Positions 19,576-28,642 of a stretch of 51,121 bases of DNA are shown piece after piece; position 1 is the first letter of the stretch, and every line of letters starts with the position of its first letter. A program made the position numbers and the translations under genes. The stretch comes from Bacillota bacterium (GTDB taxonomy: Bacteria > Bacillota > Bacilli > Alicyclobacillales > Alicyclobacillaceae): the NCBI GenBank assembly GCA_027336365.1, contig DAHWFY010000003.1, positions 1 through 51,121 on the forward strand. The letters are read 5' to 3'. The notes under the pieces were generated by a model. The model made no database searches. It had not been told where the DNA came from and saw nothing but the letters and a program-made list of their open reading frames with translations.

Positions 19576-20805
19576 TTACCAGTCTTGTAAAAGCTGAGCC
19601 GGTACCAGGGTTCCTGCCGACAGTTGGGGATGATCCAGGCGAATGAGACAGTTCGTCTGGGTAAAACTGGAAACCACACTGGAACTTTGAGCCAGGTGAG
19701 TATCTACGTAAATTTGTCCTTGTTCTACATAAGCATGCCCGCGAAAAACACGAGTGTGTTTAATGGGTTTTAAGTCTATTCCATGGCTTAACCTCGCAGT
19801 GACCGGAAAGGGATCACTGTGCCAACCCATGGCCTCTCGAAGCACTGGGCGCACGAGAGTTTCAAACTGAGCATAGCAAGCCGCCGGATTACCGGACATG
19901 GAAAATACCGTCGTTTTCCCCAAGGTACTCACGATGAAGGGGGAACCGGGACGCATCCAAACGTGATTCAAATGAACCTGTCCACCCATGTGGATCAATA
20001 CCTGCATGAGGTAATCCAAGTCTCCCTTGGAAACTCCGCCTGTGGTCAAAAGAAAGTCACAGCTCGTCGCAGCTAGGGAAATCTCTTCACCAATGGCCTG
20101 TGGGTCATCGGATACATAATGAACCCAGTTCACATTGATTCCATCTGCCCGTAAGCTGCTGGCAAGCAACACATCATTCGATCCGTAAATTTGCCCCGGG
20201 GACAGGGGAAGGGTTACATCTCTCACCAATTCAGAACCGGTTATCAGTAGTGCAACTCGGACAGGCTGATAAACCTCCACTGTGGGAACGCCAAAGGTGC
20301 GTAACACTGCCACATCCTGTCCTCGGATTCGTCTCCCCGCGTTGAGGATGAGTTGTCCTTGGCGGCCATCTTCTCCCGTTTCTTGCACCGACTCGCCTTG
20401 GGCAACAGGGCGAAGAATTTTCACATGATGGCTATCTGGGGTGTCACACCACTCAAAGCGAGCCACGGCATTGGCTCCCTCGGGGACAGGAGCGCCAGTC
20501 ATCACTCGCACACACTTGCCCGATTTCAAAGACGGTGCGGGTTGATTTCCAGCGGGTGTCCAACCGACAACCTCTAACAGGGTACCCGGGCTTTTTAAAT
20601 CCTCGGTACGAAGTGCGAAACCGTCCATCATGGCACGCCGAAAAGGGGGCACATCGCAGCGGGCGGTCACGGAATTAGCCAGAATTCGGCCTTGACAGCG
20701 GTCCACTGAAATCTCTTCTTTGTCGGTTGACTGGGCGAAAGTTCGAGTCAATCGCATCGCTTCATCGAGGCTTACGGAAGCCTGCATCATTTTATCGCTC
20801 CTCAA
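19576..20805 (-). CDS. moeA: Molybdopterin molybdenumtransferase
   Basis: CDVPPFRRAMMDGFALR, VMTGAPVPEGANAV, GSELV, TTGGVSKGDLDYL, LSGNPAA-like MSGNPAACYAQFE. Confidence 0.95.
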   Translation of the reverse strand: MRSDKMMQASVSLDEAMRLTRTFAQSTDKEEISVDRCQGRILANSVTARCDVPPFRRAMMDGFALRTEDLKSPGTLLEVVGWTPAGNQPAPSLKSGKCVRVMTGAPVPEGANAVARFEWCDTPDSHHVKILRPVAQGESVQETGEDGRQGQLILNAGRRIRGQDVAVLRTFGVPTVEVYQPVRVALLITGSELVRDVTLPLSPGQIYGSNDVLLASSLRADGINVNWVHYVSDDPQAIGEEISLAATSCDFLLTTGGVSKGDLDYLMQVLIHMGGQVHLNHVWMRPGSPFIVSTLGKTTVFSMSGNPAACYAQFETLVRPVLREAMGWHSDPFPVTARLSHGIDLKPIKHTRVFRGHAYVEQGQIYVDTHLAQSSSVVSSFTQTNCLIRLDHPQLSAGTLVPAQLLQDW

Positions 20806-20873
20806 ACCGCATCGAAAAGGGGCTCATACGACAGTGACGAAAGGGATGATTGGGAGAAAAGTTGAGTCAGCAC

Positions 20874-20984
20874 CAAAAAAAGGTCATTCACCCGATTAAT
20901 CAGACCTTCACTCAGTTGGTATCCAACAGACTGAAGATGGATGAGATGTTTCTATTGTACCTTAAGAAAAGATAGATCGCCAAA
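20874..20984 (-). promoter_or_regulatory. Candidate promoter plus transcription attenuator in the moeA leader
   Basis: Minus strand: TACAAT (20959-20954) with TTGGCG about 18 nt upstream, hairpin CTTCAGTCTGTTGGATACCAACTGAGTGAAG (20936-20906), overlapping terminator GAAGGTC...GACCTTTTTTT (20909-20874). Confidence 0.5.
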
Positions 20985-21154
20985 TATCTGCCAATTCCGT
21001 GCTTTTTGACGATGGTTCAGACTGCAGAGACGGTTTAGGTTGTACATTGCCCGGATCTGGCAGCACAGTGGCAGTCAATGGGATCCTGTGTTACCATTTC
21101 AACAGCATCGGAGAAAGAATATTGGGTTCGAAAAGCACAGTGGAGGTGGCCGCC

Positions 21155-21697
21155 ATGGCTCAGCAATATAAACAACTGCCTGCAATGCAATTGGCAGAGG
21201 GGCACAGTTACAGTGCGGAAATTCAAACGACCGTAGGAAGTTTTGTTTTAGAGTTATTCGCAGATAAGGCTCCGCAAACGGTGAATAACTTTGTTTTCCT
21301 GGCTCGAGAGGGATTTTACGATGGAGTGGTATTTCATCGCATTATCAAGGATTTCATGGTGCAGACAGGAGATCCAACAGGGACCGGAACAGGAGGACCC
21401 GGATACCGATTTGCGGATGAGTTACCACCAGTCTTTCCTTATGCACCCGGCGTGGCGGCAATGGCCAACGCCGGGCCGAACACCAACGGATCTCAATTTT
21501 TCATTTGTACAGGTGAACAATCAGACTTCTTAAATCGCCAACCAAACTACTCTGTGTTTGGCAAGGTAAGTGAAGGAATGGACGTGGTTCTGAAAATTGC
21601 AGCAACTCCAGTTGGCAATGGATCTTTCGGAGAGAACAGCAAACCGCTGCAGACTGTGAAAATGACTTCAGTCATTATTCAGGAACGTACAAACTGA
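21155..21697 (+). CDS. Peptidylprolyl isomerase, cyclophilin type
   Basis: VNNFVFLAREGFYDGVVFHRIIKDFMVQTGDPTGTGTGGPGYRFADE; ATG at 21155 after GGAGGT. Confidence 0.95.
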   Translation: MAQQYKQLPAMQLAEGHSYSAEIQTTVGSFVLELFADKAPQTVNNFVFLAREGFYDGVVFHRIIKDFMVQTGDPTGTGTGGPGYRFADELPPVFPYAPGVAAMANAGPNTNGSQFFICTGEQSDFLNRQPNYSVFGKVSEGMDVVLKIAATPVGNGSFGENSKPLQTVKMTSVIIQERTN

Positions 21698-21736
21698 GGG
21701 AGTTCTACCGAGTATTCTTCCCGGCGATAAGCTGTT

Positions 21737-22093
21737 CTACTTTTCTCGATCTCGGTGCTCTTTGGCGTGTTCTAGGTGGACAGGGATGTCTGCCATTCCG
21801 GCGGTGAGGGATGGATCGACCCGCCGCCACATGTTTAACTCGTTGATCCGACTAGCTAGGTCTGAAATGTCAGCAAAATGGGCTGCAACAATATCCCAGT
21901 CTTCTTCTTGATGCACCGCTTGCAGGTGGTCCTCGATGTCTTGTTCAAACTTCATGATTTGATCCGGGATGTGAGCCCTCACTCCTTCCCAGTAAGCAAT
22001 CAATTCTTCTTGCTGTGTGTGAGAAAGTTCCTCATAGGGGGTGGTGAGGTCTGGCAATTCAATTCCCAACCTTGGGTCATGGCGAAAGGACAT
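21737..22093 (-). CDS. Conserved hypothetical, helical charged protein
   Basis: 118 aa ORF MSFRHDPRLGIELPDLTTPYEEL..., GGAGGTGAC just upstream of the ATG. Confidence 0.6.
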   Translation of the reverse strand: MSFRHDPRLGIELPDLTTPYEELSHTQQEELIAYWEGVRAHIPDQIMKFEQDIEDHLQAVHQEEDWDIVAAHFADISDLASRINELNMWRRVDPSLTAGMADIPVHLEHAKEHRDREK

Positions 22094-22227
22094 TCATGTC
22101 ACCTCCATGGGGTATTTTTAGGATAGGGTGAAGCACCTTCCTATTGGCATCATAAAATAGGAATCATCCTGACACAAGGAAAATCGTCGGGATCTATCGA
22201 AAAAATGCGACAAGAGGAGGCGGATTC

Positions 22228-22992
22228 ATGGAAGGACGCGTCGCATTTGTCACCAGCGGCGCCAAGGGTCTGGGAAACATTACGGTCCGCTTGTTGATTG
22301 ATGCGGGGTGGAACGTTTGTTTTACATATCTGTCAAGTGAGGAAGCGGCTCGCGAACTGGAGAATTATGCGACACACCGGGGACGGGTTGCTCTGCGCAG
22401 ACGAGTGGACTTGCTGGACAGGACCCAGGTGTTGCAGGCTGTAGATGTATGCAGGCAGAAGTTTACCCGAATGGACGCGTTGATTCACAATTTTGGTCCT
22501 TTTGTATTTGAACGTGTGCCTTTGGCAGAGTACAGTGACGAGATGTGGAGTCGTATGATGAACGGAAATCTGAATAATTTTTTTTGGCTTTATCGTGAAT
22601 TTGTGCGAGATATGAGACGTCAGAGGTTTGGACGTATCATTACCATGGGGTATGAGGGAGCGGGGCAGGCGGCAGGTTGGCGCAATCGGGCGGCGTATGG
22701 GGCGGCCAAGTCGGCTCTCGCCCAACTCACCCGTTCGATTGCTCGTGAGGAGCGGGAAAATGGGGTCACGGCCAACATGGTTTGTCCTGGGGATATTCGT
22801 GGGTCTCATAAAATGCAACGCATTCGTGAAATGAACACGCACCCTGACACACCGGTTCGGGAGGTTTCTGTGGGCGAGGATGTTGCCCGGGTGATTGCCT
22901 TCTTGTGTGCCGAGGAGAGTCAGTACATTAACGGTACCGTCACAGAGGTCACGGGGGCATACGAGATACGGGCCCGTGATGAGGGGCGTTGA
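22228..22992 (+). CDS. Short-chain dehydrogenase/reductase (FabG-like)
   Basis: VTSGAKGLGNITVRLLIDAG, YGAAKSALAQLTRSIAREE, VCPGDI. Confidence 0.9.
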   Translation: MEGRVAFVTSGAKGLGNITVRLLIDAGWNVCFTYLSSEEAARELENYATHRGRVALRRRVDLLDRTQVLQAVDVCRQKFTRMDALIHNFGPFVFERVPLAEYSDEMWSRMMNGNLNNFFWLYREFVRDMRRQRFGRIITMGYEGAGQAAGWRNRAAYGAAKSALAQLTRSIAREERENGVTANMVCPGDIRGSHKMQRIREMNTHPDTPVREVSVGEDVARVIAFLCAEESQYINGTVTEVTGAYEIRARDEGR

Positions 22993-23105
22993 GCACCATC
23001 CATGCCAGCACATGCACGGGGGAGTGGTGAGGATGTTTGTTCAGTCGGGGACCCCACTGGGTGGTCTGCATGGTATGATGGAAGGCGGATGTGGGGGGAG
23101 ATAAG

Positions 23106-24263
23106 GTGGCGCTAGTGGACAACCTGCGCCGGGATTTTCCGGTATTGCGACAAGCAACTTATCTGAATACAGGCAGTTTTGGCGCTTTACCTCAGGCTGC
23201 GGCAGAACGCATGAAAGAAACCATTGTTCAGCAGTGGGCGGAAGGACGGGAGTTGGTGCACTCTGGGTTGGCAGAGGTGCAACGGGACATTCGGGAACAA
23301 TTGGCCTTTTTGTACCACGTGGAAGCGGACAGTTGGGCGTTGACGGACAGTACCACTCATGCGATGAACGCAGTCTTGTGGGGATTGCCACTGGTTGCAG
23401 GAGATGAAGTTTTAATCACGGACATTGAACATCCGGGGACTTTGTTGCCTGTGTTTGCGCAAAAGCAGCGTCGTGGGGTGGTGGTCCGTCGGGTGGTGGA
23501 CAATTCACAACCGGGTAAACTTATTGAGATGCTGGATGCTGTGGTGACCCCGCGCACTCGACTGGTGGTTTGCTCTCAGGTCTCCTACTTAACGGGGCAT
23601 CGCTTACCGGTGGAAGAAATTGTTCAGTGGGCTCACGGACGAGGGATTCTTGCTTTGGTGGATGGGTCCCAGGGTGCAGGGGCTGAAGAACTACGGTTAC
23701 GCGAACTAGACGTGGATTTTTACGCTTTTCCAGGGCACAAATGGCTCTGCGGTCCTGAAGGAACCGGAGCCTTGTATGTGCGCAACGATTTGGTATCCTT
23801 GTTGGAGCCCACATATGTCGGCACTGCTTCTTTACGCCACCGGGCAGACTGGACAAAAGACGGGTTTTACTTGCCATCAGAGCGTTCTAACCGTTTCGAA
23901 CACTCCACATCCGACATGATGCTGTGGGTTGGATGGCGAGAGAGTCTCAAATACCTGCGAATTCAGACAGGTTGGGATTATGTCTTTACGCGGACGAAGG
24001 GTCTCTCGGGGATACTGCTGGACCATTTGCTGGATTTGCCCCATGTGCACGTGGCCACGCCTCGAGATGCTCGAGTTGGACTGGTAAGTTTTCAGGTCAC
24101 GGGTTTCAGTGCGGCTCGTGTCGTGGAAGCGGCGCGACAGCGTGGCATACAATTGCAGTTGCTCGCGGCTCACAACATGGTTCGAGTATCCACGGGATTT
24201 TACAACATTGAGGAAGAGTTGGAACGCCTGACTCGGTTTTTACAGACACCTGAGAATTGGTGA
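23106..24263 (+). CDS. Class V aminotransferase / cysteine desulfurase-like PLP enzyme
   Basis: TYLNTGSFGALPQAAAERM, DSTTHAMNAVLWG, VDGSQGAGAEELRLRELDVDFYAFPGHKWLCGPEGTGALYV. Confidence 0.9.
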   Translation: MALVDNLRRDFPVLRQATYLNTGSFGALPQAAAERMKETIVQQWAEGRELVHSGLAEVQRDIREQLAFLYHVEADSWALTDSTTHAMNAVLWGLPLVAGDEVLITDIEHPGTLLPVFAQKQRRGVVVRRVVDNSQPGKLIEMLDAVVTPRTRLVVCSQVSYLTGHRLPVEEIVQWAHGRGILALVDGSQGAGAEELRLRELDVDFYAFPGHKWLCGPEGTGALYVRNDLVSLLEPTYVGTASLRHRADWTKDGFYLPSERSNRFEHSTSDMMLWVGWRESLKYLRIQTGWDYVFTRTKGLSGILLDHLLDLPHVHVATPRDARVGLVSFQVTGFSAARVVEAARQRGIQLQLLAAHNMVRVSTGFYNIEEELERLTRFLQTPENW

Positions 24264-24366
24264 GCAAAATGGCAACAAACAACCCGCACGGATGCAGAAT
24301 GAATCATTGCCTGCGTCCGCGTGGGTTGGGTTTCATAGGACATCCCATGAATGACTACTCGCAACA

Positions 24367-24434
24367 GACCGCCATGCCGCTGTTAGCGGCACCCGCAAAG
24401 GATGTAAATACATGTGAGTGTATTTACTGGATAG
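24367..24434 (+). repeat. Family A repeat copy
   Basis: GACCGCCATGCCGCTGTTAGCGGCACCCGCAAAGGATGTAAATACATGTGAGTGTATTTACTGGATAG. Confidence 0.8.
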
Positions 24435-24445
24435 ACCCGGAATTC

Positions 24446-25414
24446 TTAGACGTGCAGGTGAATACTTCCATTGCGCGTTTCCAGTTGAAATCGGACTTCG
24501 CCGCTAGGACTTTCCGGGTTTCTGTGAAATTGTACAACGTTCCGGCGAGACTCATCTTCTGTTGTGAGTTCAAACTGATTTTCGTCAATATCCACTCGGC
24601 CAAAACTTGTTTTGGCTGTTCCACTGCAAGTCATCTGAGGGGGAACGCCATTCACCAGTAGGCTGCCATTTTTACTCTGTAAATATACGGCGTTTGTGAT
24701 GGGGTCCATTCCGCTCAATTCTACTCGTCCGTTCTCTGAGCTCAATTGAATCCGATTGGCAGCGACATTGAAGGCGTGAATGTTACCATTGGCTGTTTCT
24801 GCTTGCAAGGACTTTACTTTTACTGATTCAGCCAGAATGCGTCCGTTGTGGGTACGACAAAAGACTTCTTCCGTCTCTTGGGGTAGCCAAATATCCAGGT
24901 GTGCCACCACCAACTGAGGGGAATTATCCTGGCCGCGTTTACCGGGGACGATGGCCAGTTCATAGCGTGTATCCAGTACATTCGTCTGTACGGCTCGTAA
25001 AAGAGCATTGCGCCCTTCTGCTAAGCTATCCGTCCGCACCTGTGCCCGAACGAGGACTTTCACGTAGGGTTCGTCCCAACTCATGATTTGCACCGCACCG
25101 TTGACAGTTTCCACCGACATGTGGCGGATTTCCAAAGGGAGCGCAACTTCGTGTGTCACAGATACCGTGGAGGCCCAGAAGGGCAAGTTATCCACTTGCT
25201 GTTCAATGACTCGGCGTACCTCTCCGATGGACTGACTGACGGCGGCGGAAACCTGGGAACCCAGAGATTTTAGGTCCAGATTGGGCACCTTCTCAAATCC
25301 CCAGCGGTTTTTTAATCCTTCCTTGCTTTCCACGGCACTCAATAGGGATTCTGCCTGTTCAGGAGTGATTTTCCCCTCGCTCAAAAGTTCTAAAATTTTC
25401 ATTCGTTCTTTCAT
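24446..25414 (-). CDS. DUF4097/YvlB-like putative adhesin with N-terminal SHOCT-like segment
   Basis: MKERMKILELLSEGKITPEQAESLLSAVE; repeated beta-strand pattern VETVNGAVQIMSW, AETANGNIHAFNV, SSENGRVELSGMD, SKNGSLLVNG, TRNGSIHLHV. Confidence 0.8.
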   Translation of the reverse strand: MKERMKILELLSEGKITPEQAESLLSAVESKEGLKNRWGFEKVPNLDLKSLGSQVSAAVSQSIGEVRRVIEQQVDNLPFWASTVSVTHEVALPLEIRHMSVETVNGAVQIMSWDEPYVKVLVRAQVRTDSLAEGRNALLRAVQTNVLDTRYELAIVPGKRGQDNSPQLVVAHLDIWLPQETEEVFCRTHNGRILAESVKVKSLQAETANGNIHAFNVAANRIQLSSENGRVELSGMDPITNAVYLQSKNGSLLVNGVPPQMTCSGTAKTSFGRVDIDENQFELTTEDESRRNVVQFHRNPESPSGEVRFQLETRNGSIHLHV

Positions 25415-25860
25415 TTTTTTCCTCGTTCTCCTTTCAATCGTTCTAAGGCTTCTTCAAAAGATAATTTTCCTACAGACAGTGCGTCCAATACTTCTGTGGT
25501 AGACTCCTGTTCATCCTCGCTTCCCTTTTGCGGTGCCGGGTACCCCATGGCAATAATCACCTGATCTAGGCGGGAACGAACCGTTGGGTAGGAAATCTTC
25601 AGGTCTTTCTCAACCTCCCGGATGTTCCCGCGACAACGCAAGAACACCTCCGCGAACTGCAATTGCTCAGGACTGAGCCGATATAATCCCGGCGTGGAGA
25701 AGTGTCCTTGCACACGGGTTTGGCAGTGCGGGCAAGTGAGTTCTGTAATGTCCATCGGCTCACTGCAAGCCGGACAACTCAAGGGAGGATTCAAGGGCAC
25801 AGGACATTCCTCTTTTCTGGTCAAAGGGGTCAGCGGACCGTTGGGAATTTGAGAATCCAC
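25411..25860 (-). CDS. DUF2089-family zinc-ribbon/HTH protein
   Basis: CPACSEPMDITELTCPHC; FLRCRGNIREVEKDLKISYPTVRSRLDQVI; C-terminal LSVGKLSFEEALERLKG. Confidence 0.85.
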   Translation of the reverse strand: MDSQIPNGPLTPLTRKEECPVPLNPPLSCPACSEPMDITELTCPHCQTRVQGHFSTPGLYRLSPEQLQFAEVFLRCRGNIREVEKDLKISYPTVRSRLDQVIIAMGYPAPQKGSEDEQESTTEVLDALSVGKLSFEEALERLKGERGKK

Positions 25861-25960
25861 TCTTCCCTGTGAATAAAATTATCGTTCCTATAAAGATTAT
25901 TCACTTATGTATTGATATTGTCAACATTAAAATTAAAAATATGCGTTTGTGGAACTATTG

Positions 25961-27400
25961 TCACCATAACAGTCCGGATTTGCGCAGACCTTTTGGATAG
26001 ACATTGTTTATCCGATTTGCGTTGCCTTTTCCCCAGCCCACGGGCAGTCCGTTCAGGTGCAACCACTGCCATCCCCGGAGGCCAGTCCATGCCAAGGGCT
26101 CCCCGGACATATAAGCAGCCGCCGCGTCAGGAGGAATATTCAGCGGGCGGCGGGCAAAGTCGTGGGAGAGGGCGCGAGCCAGGCTGTGGTGGGGAATGAA
26201 GCGACTGTATTCGTGGGTTGCCAGAGCCAAACCGGGGCGCAAGACTCGCAATCCGTTGAGTGGGAGCGTGGTACCTAATGCAAACCACAGGTTACCTTGG
26301 ACCACGGGATGCAGCCACTGCTCCGGTGGGTCTATTGCCAGCCAATCTTGTAAGGATTCCCGCCAATCTTGGAACAAGACGGATGGATGAGAGGGTTCAA
26401 GAACCCTTCTCCCCTTCCTACCCAGAGGGGTTTCGGCGAAGAAAGGCGAGGTTGTATGACCCTGTTTGCGCAACAAGGCGACATAGTGGCCCTCACCCCG
26501 ACCTTGATGGGGCCACAAACGGCGTGTTCGAGACAGCTCTGGCGTAAAGTCTGCCCACTCTGGTCTGCCACTCTCCCAACCCGGCCACATCGGCAGTAAT
26601 TCTATGGAGAAGGGTAAATGAGTAGTCGCCCATGCGACAACCTGTTCATTTTCCAGTGGATTAAAGGTGCAGGTACAGTACACCACTCTTCCTCCCGGAC
26701 GAACGAGGTGAAAGGCGTGTTGGAGAATCTCCCTTTGCCGCTGACCGTTGCTCTCCGGTAAACCTGCCTGCCATTCTTGGATGGCCCTCGGGTCTTTGCG
26801 GAACATACCTTCGCCAGAACACGGAGCGTCCACTAAAACAGCATCAAAGGTTGCTGGCCACTTGGTCGCCAAGTGTTGAGGTGATTCGTTTGTAATCACG
26901 GCGGACACCCCCGTTCGTTCCAAGTTTTCCGCCAGGGTCAGTACTCGTTTGGGGTGGATTTCGTTGGCAATAAGTTCGCCTTGACCTTGCATTTGTTTGC
27001 CGATGGCCGTCGTTTTTCCGCCGGGGGCTGCACACAAGTCTAGAATCCTTTCTCCTGGCTGTGGTTGCAGCGCCGTAACGGCGGCCATGGCGGAGGGCTC
27101 CTGTATGTAAAAGGCGCCTGCCTCATGATAAACCGTCTTTCCGAGTTCACTATCTGCGGGCAAATAGTAGCCGTCGGCACTCCAGGGAATGGGATCTGTC
27201 AAAAGATACCGGTAGGGTTCTGGAACAGGGAGAAGTGTGGTATTTGATGTGGGAGTGTTCGTGAAGATGGAACTTTCATCGTGCCAACGGTGTAACCGAA
27301 GTCCACGCCAGGGCTTGTCCGTCAAGGCCAAGGCCAGAGCAGGCCAGTCGGAACCCAGGTAAAAGTGCATTTGTCGGATGAATTCGTAGGGGAGTTCCAA
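25961..27400 (-). CDS. RsmF/RsmB-type rRNA cytosine-C5 methyltransferase
   Basis: ILDLCAAPGGKTTAIGKQM, VDAPCSGEGMFRKDP, YCTCTFNPLENEQVV. Confidence 0.92.
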   Translation of the reverse strand: MELPYEFIRQMHFYLGSDWPALALALTDKPWRGLRLHRWHDESSIFTNTPTSNTTLLPVPEPYRYLLTDPIPWSADGYYLPADSELGKTVYHEAGAFYIQEPSAMAAVTALQPQPGERILDLCAAPGGKTTAIGKQMQGQGELIANEIHPKRVLTLAENLERTGVSAVITNESPQHLATKWPATFDAVLVDAPCSGEGMFRKDPRAIQEWQAGLPESNGQRQREILQHAFHLVRPGGRVVYCTCTFNPLENEQVVAWATTHLPFSIELLPMWPGWESGRPEWADFTPELSRTRRLWPHQGRGEGHYVALLRKQGHTTSPFFAETPLGRKGRRVLEPSHPSVLFQDWRESLQDWLAIDPPEQWLHPVVQGNLWFALGTTLPLNGLRVLRPGLALATHEYSRFIPHHSLARALSHDFARRPLNIPPDAAAAYMSGEPLAWTGLRGWQWLHLNGLPVGWGKGNANRINNVYPKGLRKSGLLW

Positions 27401-27517
27401 GGTTTATTCCTCCTGATTGCCTTGACCTAAGATGCCAATCATCTTATAATCGCCTGGGATTCTTGCAGGCGGGGTATTCTGTGAAGTTCTGTAAAACTTT
27501 GCAAAGGAGGTATTGAG

Positions 27518-27919
27518 GTGCCAAGTCAACCATCCAGAGAGCTCGTGGTAGTACCTAATCCTCATCCTCAACGTGTATACGATGTGGAGATGAGTTCTTC
27601 CGAGTTTACGACCCTTTGTCCCATGACCGGACAACCAGACTTTGCCACTGTCACTATCTTGTATCAGCCCGGACTGCACCTTGTTGAACTCAAGTCCCTC
27701 AAGCAGTATCTGTGGTCTTTTCGCAATGAGGGGCACTTTCATGAAGATGTGACAAACATCATTTTAGATGACTTTGTTAGGGCAGCAAAGCCGCGCTACG
27801 TAAAAGTTATTGGGGATTTCACCATTCGCGGCGGAATTCATACCAAAGTGACGACGGAATATCGTGCGGACTCGCTGAACGAATTCACAAGTCGAGACAC
27901 AACGCAGCAGACTTCCTGA
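27518..27919 (+). CDS. queF: NADPH-dependent 7-cyano-7-deazaguanine reductase
   Basis: FTTLCPMTGQPDFATVTILYQPGLHLVELKSLKQYLWSFRNEGHFHED. Confidence 0.95.
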   Translation: MPSQPSRELVVVPNPHPQRVYDVEMSSSEFTTLCPMTGQPDFATVTILYQPGLHLVELKSLKQYLWSFRNEGHFHEDVTNIILDDFVRAAKPRYVKVIGDFTIRGGIHTKVTTEYRADSLNEFTSRDTTQQTS

Positions 27920-27924
27920 AGGAG

Positions 27925-27950
27925 AAGAGCCAGCTCTGAAACTGGCTCTT
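27925..27950 (+). terminator. Hairpin after queF
   Basis: AAGAGCCAG-ctctgaaa-CTGGCTCTT; no strong T-tract. Confidence 0.5.
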
Positions 27951-28022
27951 CATGCAAGAGTACGAGTCTGATGCAGGAGTATGAGTCGAGCAAAAATAGT
28001 CCAAATAGCCAAGATTCCGTCG

Positions 28023-28436
28023 TTACGAGGGGTCAGTGACATTCTCGACGGTCATCAGATGACTCTTGCCGAGGGTGTGATACACCACTTGGGTCACTTT
28101 GTTTTGCTCATCCACAAAGACCACTGGGCAACATACTTCAGGTAATTCCTCATCCGCAACTTGAGCGGTAGTCAAGATAACGACAAGATCTCCCGGCTGA
28201 AAGTGCCGGGCTGGCGGACCATTCAGGCAAACGGCGCCACCGCCGCGCTGTCCCTCAATGGCGTAGGTGTGCCACAGGACCCCGTTGGCCAGATTTGTGA
28301 TTTGCACCATTTGCAAAGGTAGAATGTGAGCCGCCTCCATGAGCAATGGGTCGAGCGTGATACTGCCCACATAGTTCAGGTCTGCTTCCGTCACTACGGC
28401 CCGGTGAATTTTCCCCACACACAGGGTCCGCCACAT
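28023..28436 (-). CDS. panD: Aspartate 1-decarboxylase
   Basis: GKIHRAVVTEADLNYVGSITLDPLLMEAAHILPLQMVQI; GS cleavage site; CLNGPPARHFQPGDLVVI. Confidence 0.95.
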   Translation of the reverse strand: MWRTLCVGKIHRAVVTEADLNYVGSITLDPLLMEAAHILPLQMVQITNLANGVLWHTYAIEGQRGGGAVCLNGPPARHFQPGDLVVILTTAQVADEELPEVCCPVVFVDEQNKVTQVVYHTLGKSHLMTVENVTDPS

Positions 28437-28473
28437 GAAAATTCCTCCTTCCAGACCATCTGTTTGCCCATAA

Positions 28474-28541
28474 GCTCTTCATGCCGCTGTTAGCGGCACC
28501 AGCAAGGGATGTAAATCCACATCGCTGTATTTACTGGATAG
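28474..28541 (+). repeat. Family A repeat copy
   Basis: GCTCTTCATGCCGCTGTTAGCGGCACCAGCAAGGGATGTAAATCCACATCGCTGTATTTACTGGATAG. Confidence 0.8.
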
Positions 28542-28642
28542 ATTTTGAGACAAGTATGACGGTCGTTTTCTAGACGAATGTACAGCCCAAACCCACGTAC
28601 AGTCATATAATGTGCAAGGTCTGTGGATGGGGTGACACGAGA

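Noticed and set aside
20806-20960. Molybdenum cofactor (Moco) riboswitch upstream of moeA
   Set aside because: Leader is too short and lacks recognisable Moco RNA core sequences; kept only as a generic attenuator candidate.
22333-23013. Large minus-strand ORF (226 aa) antisense to the SDR gene
   Set aside because: No family features, composition typical of an antisense shadow; SDR on plus strand has clear motifs.
27420-27517. preQ1 riboswitch upstream of queF
   Set aside because: A GCCTG/CAGGC hairpin exists but the A-rich AAAAAACTA tail and class I/II core motifs are not present.
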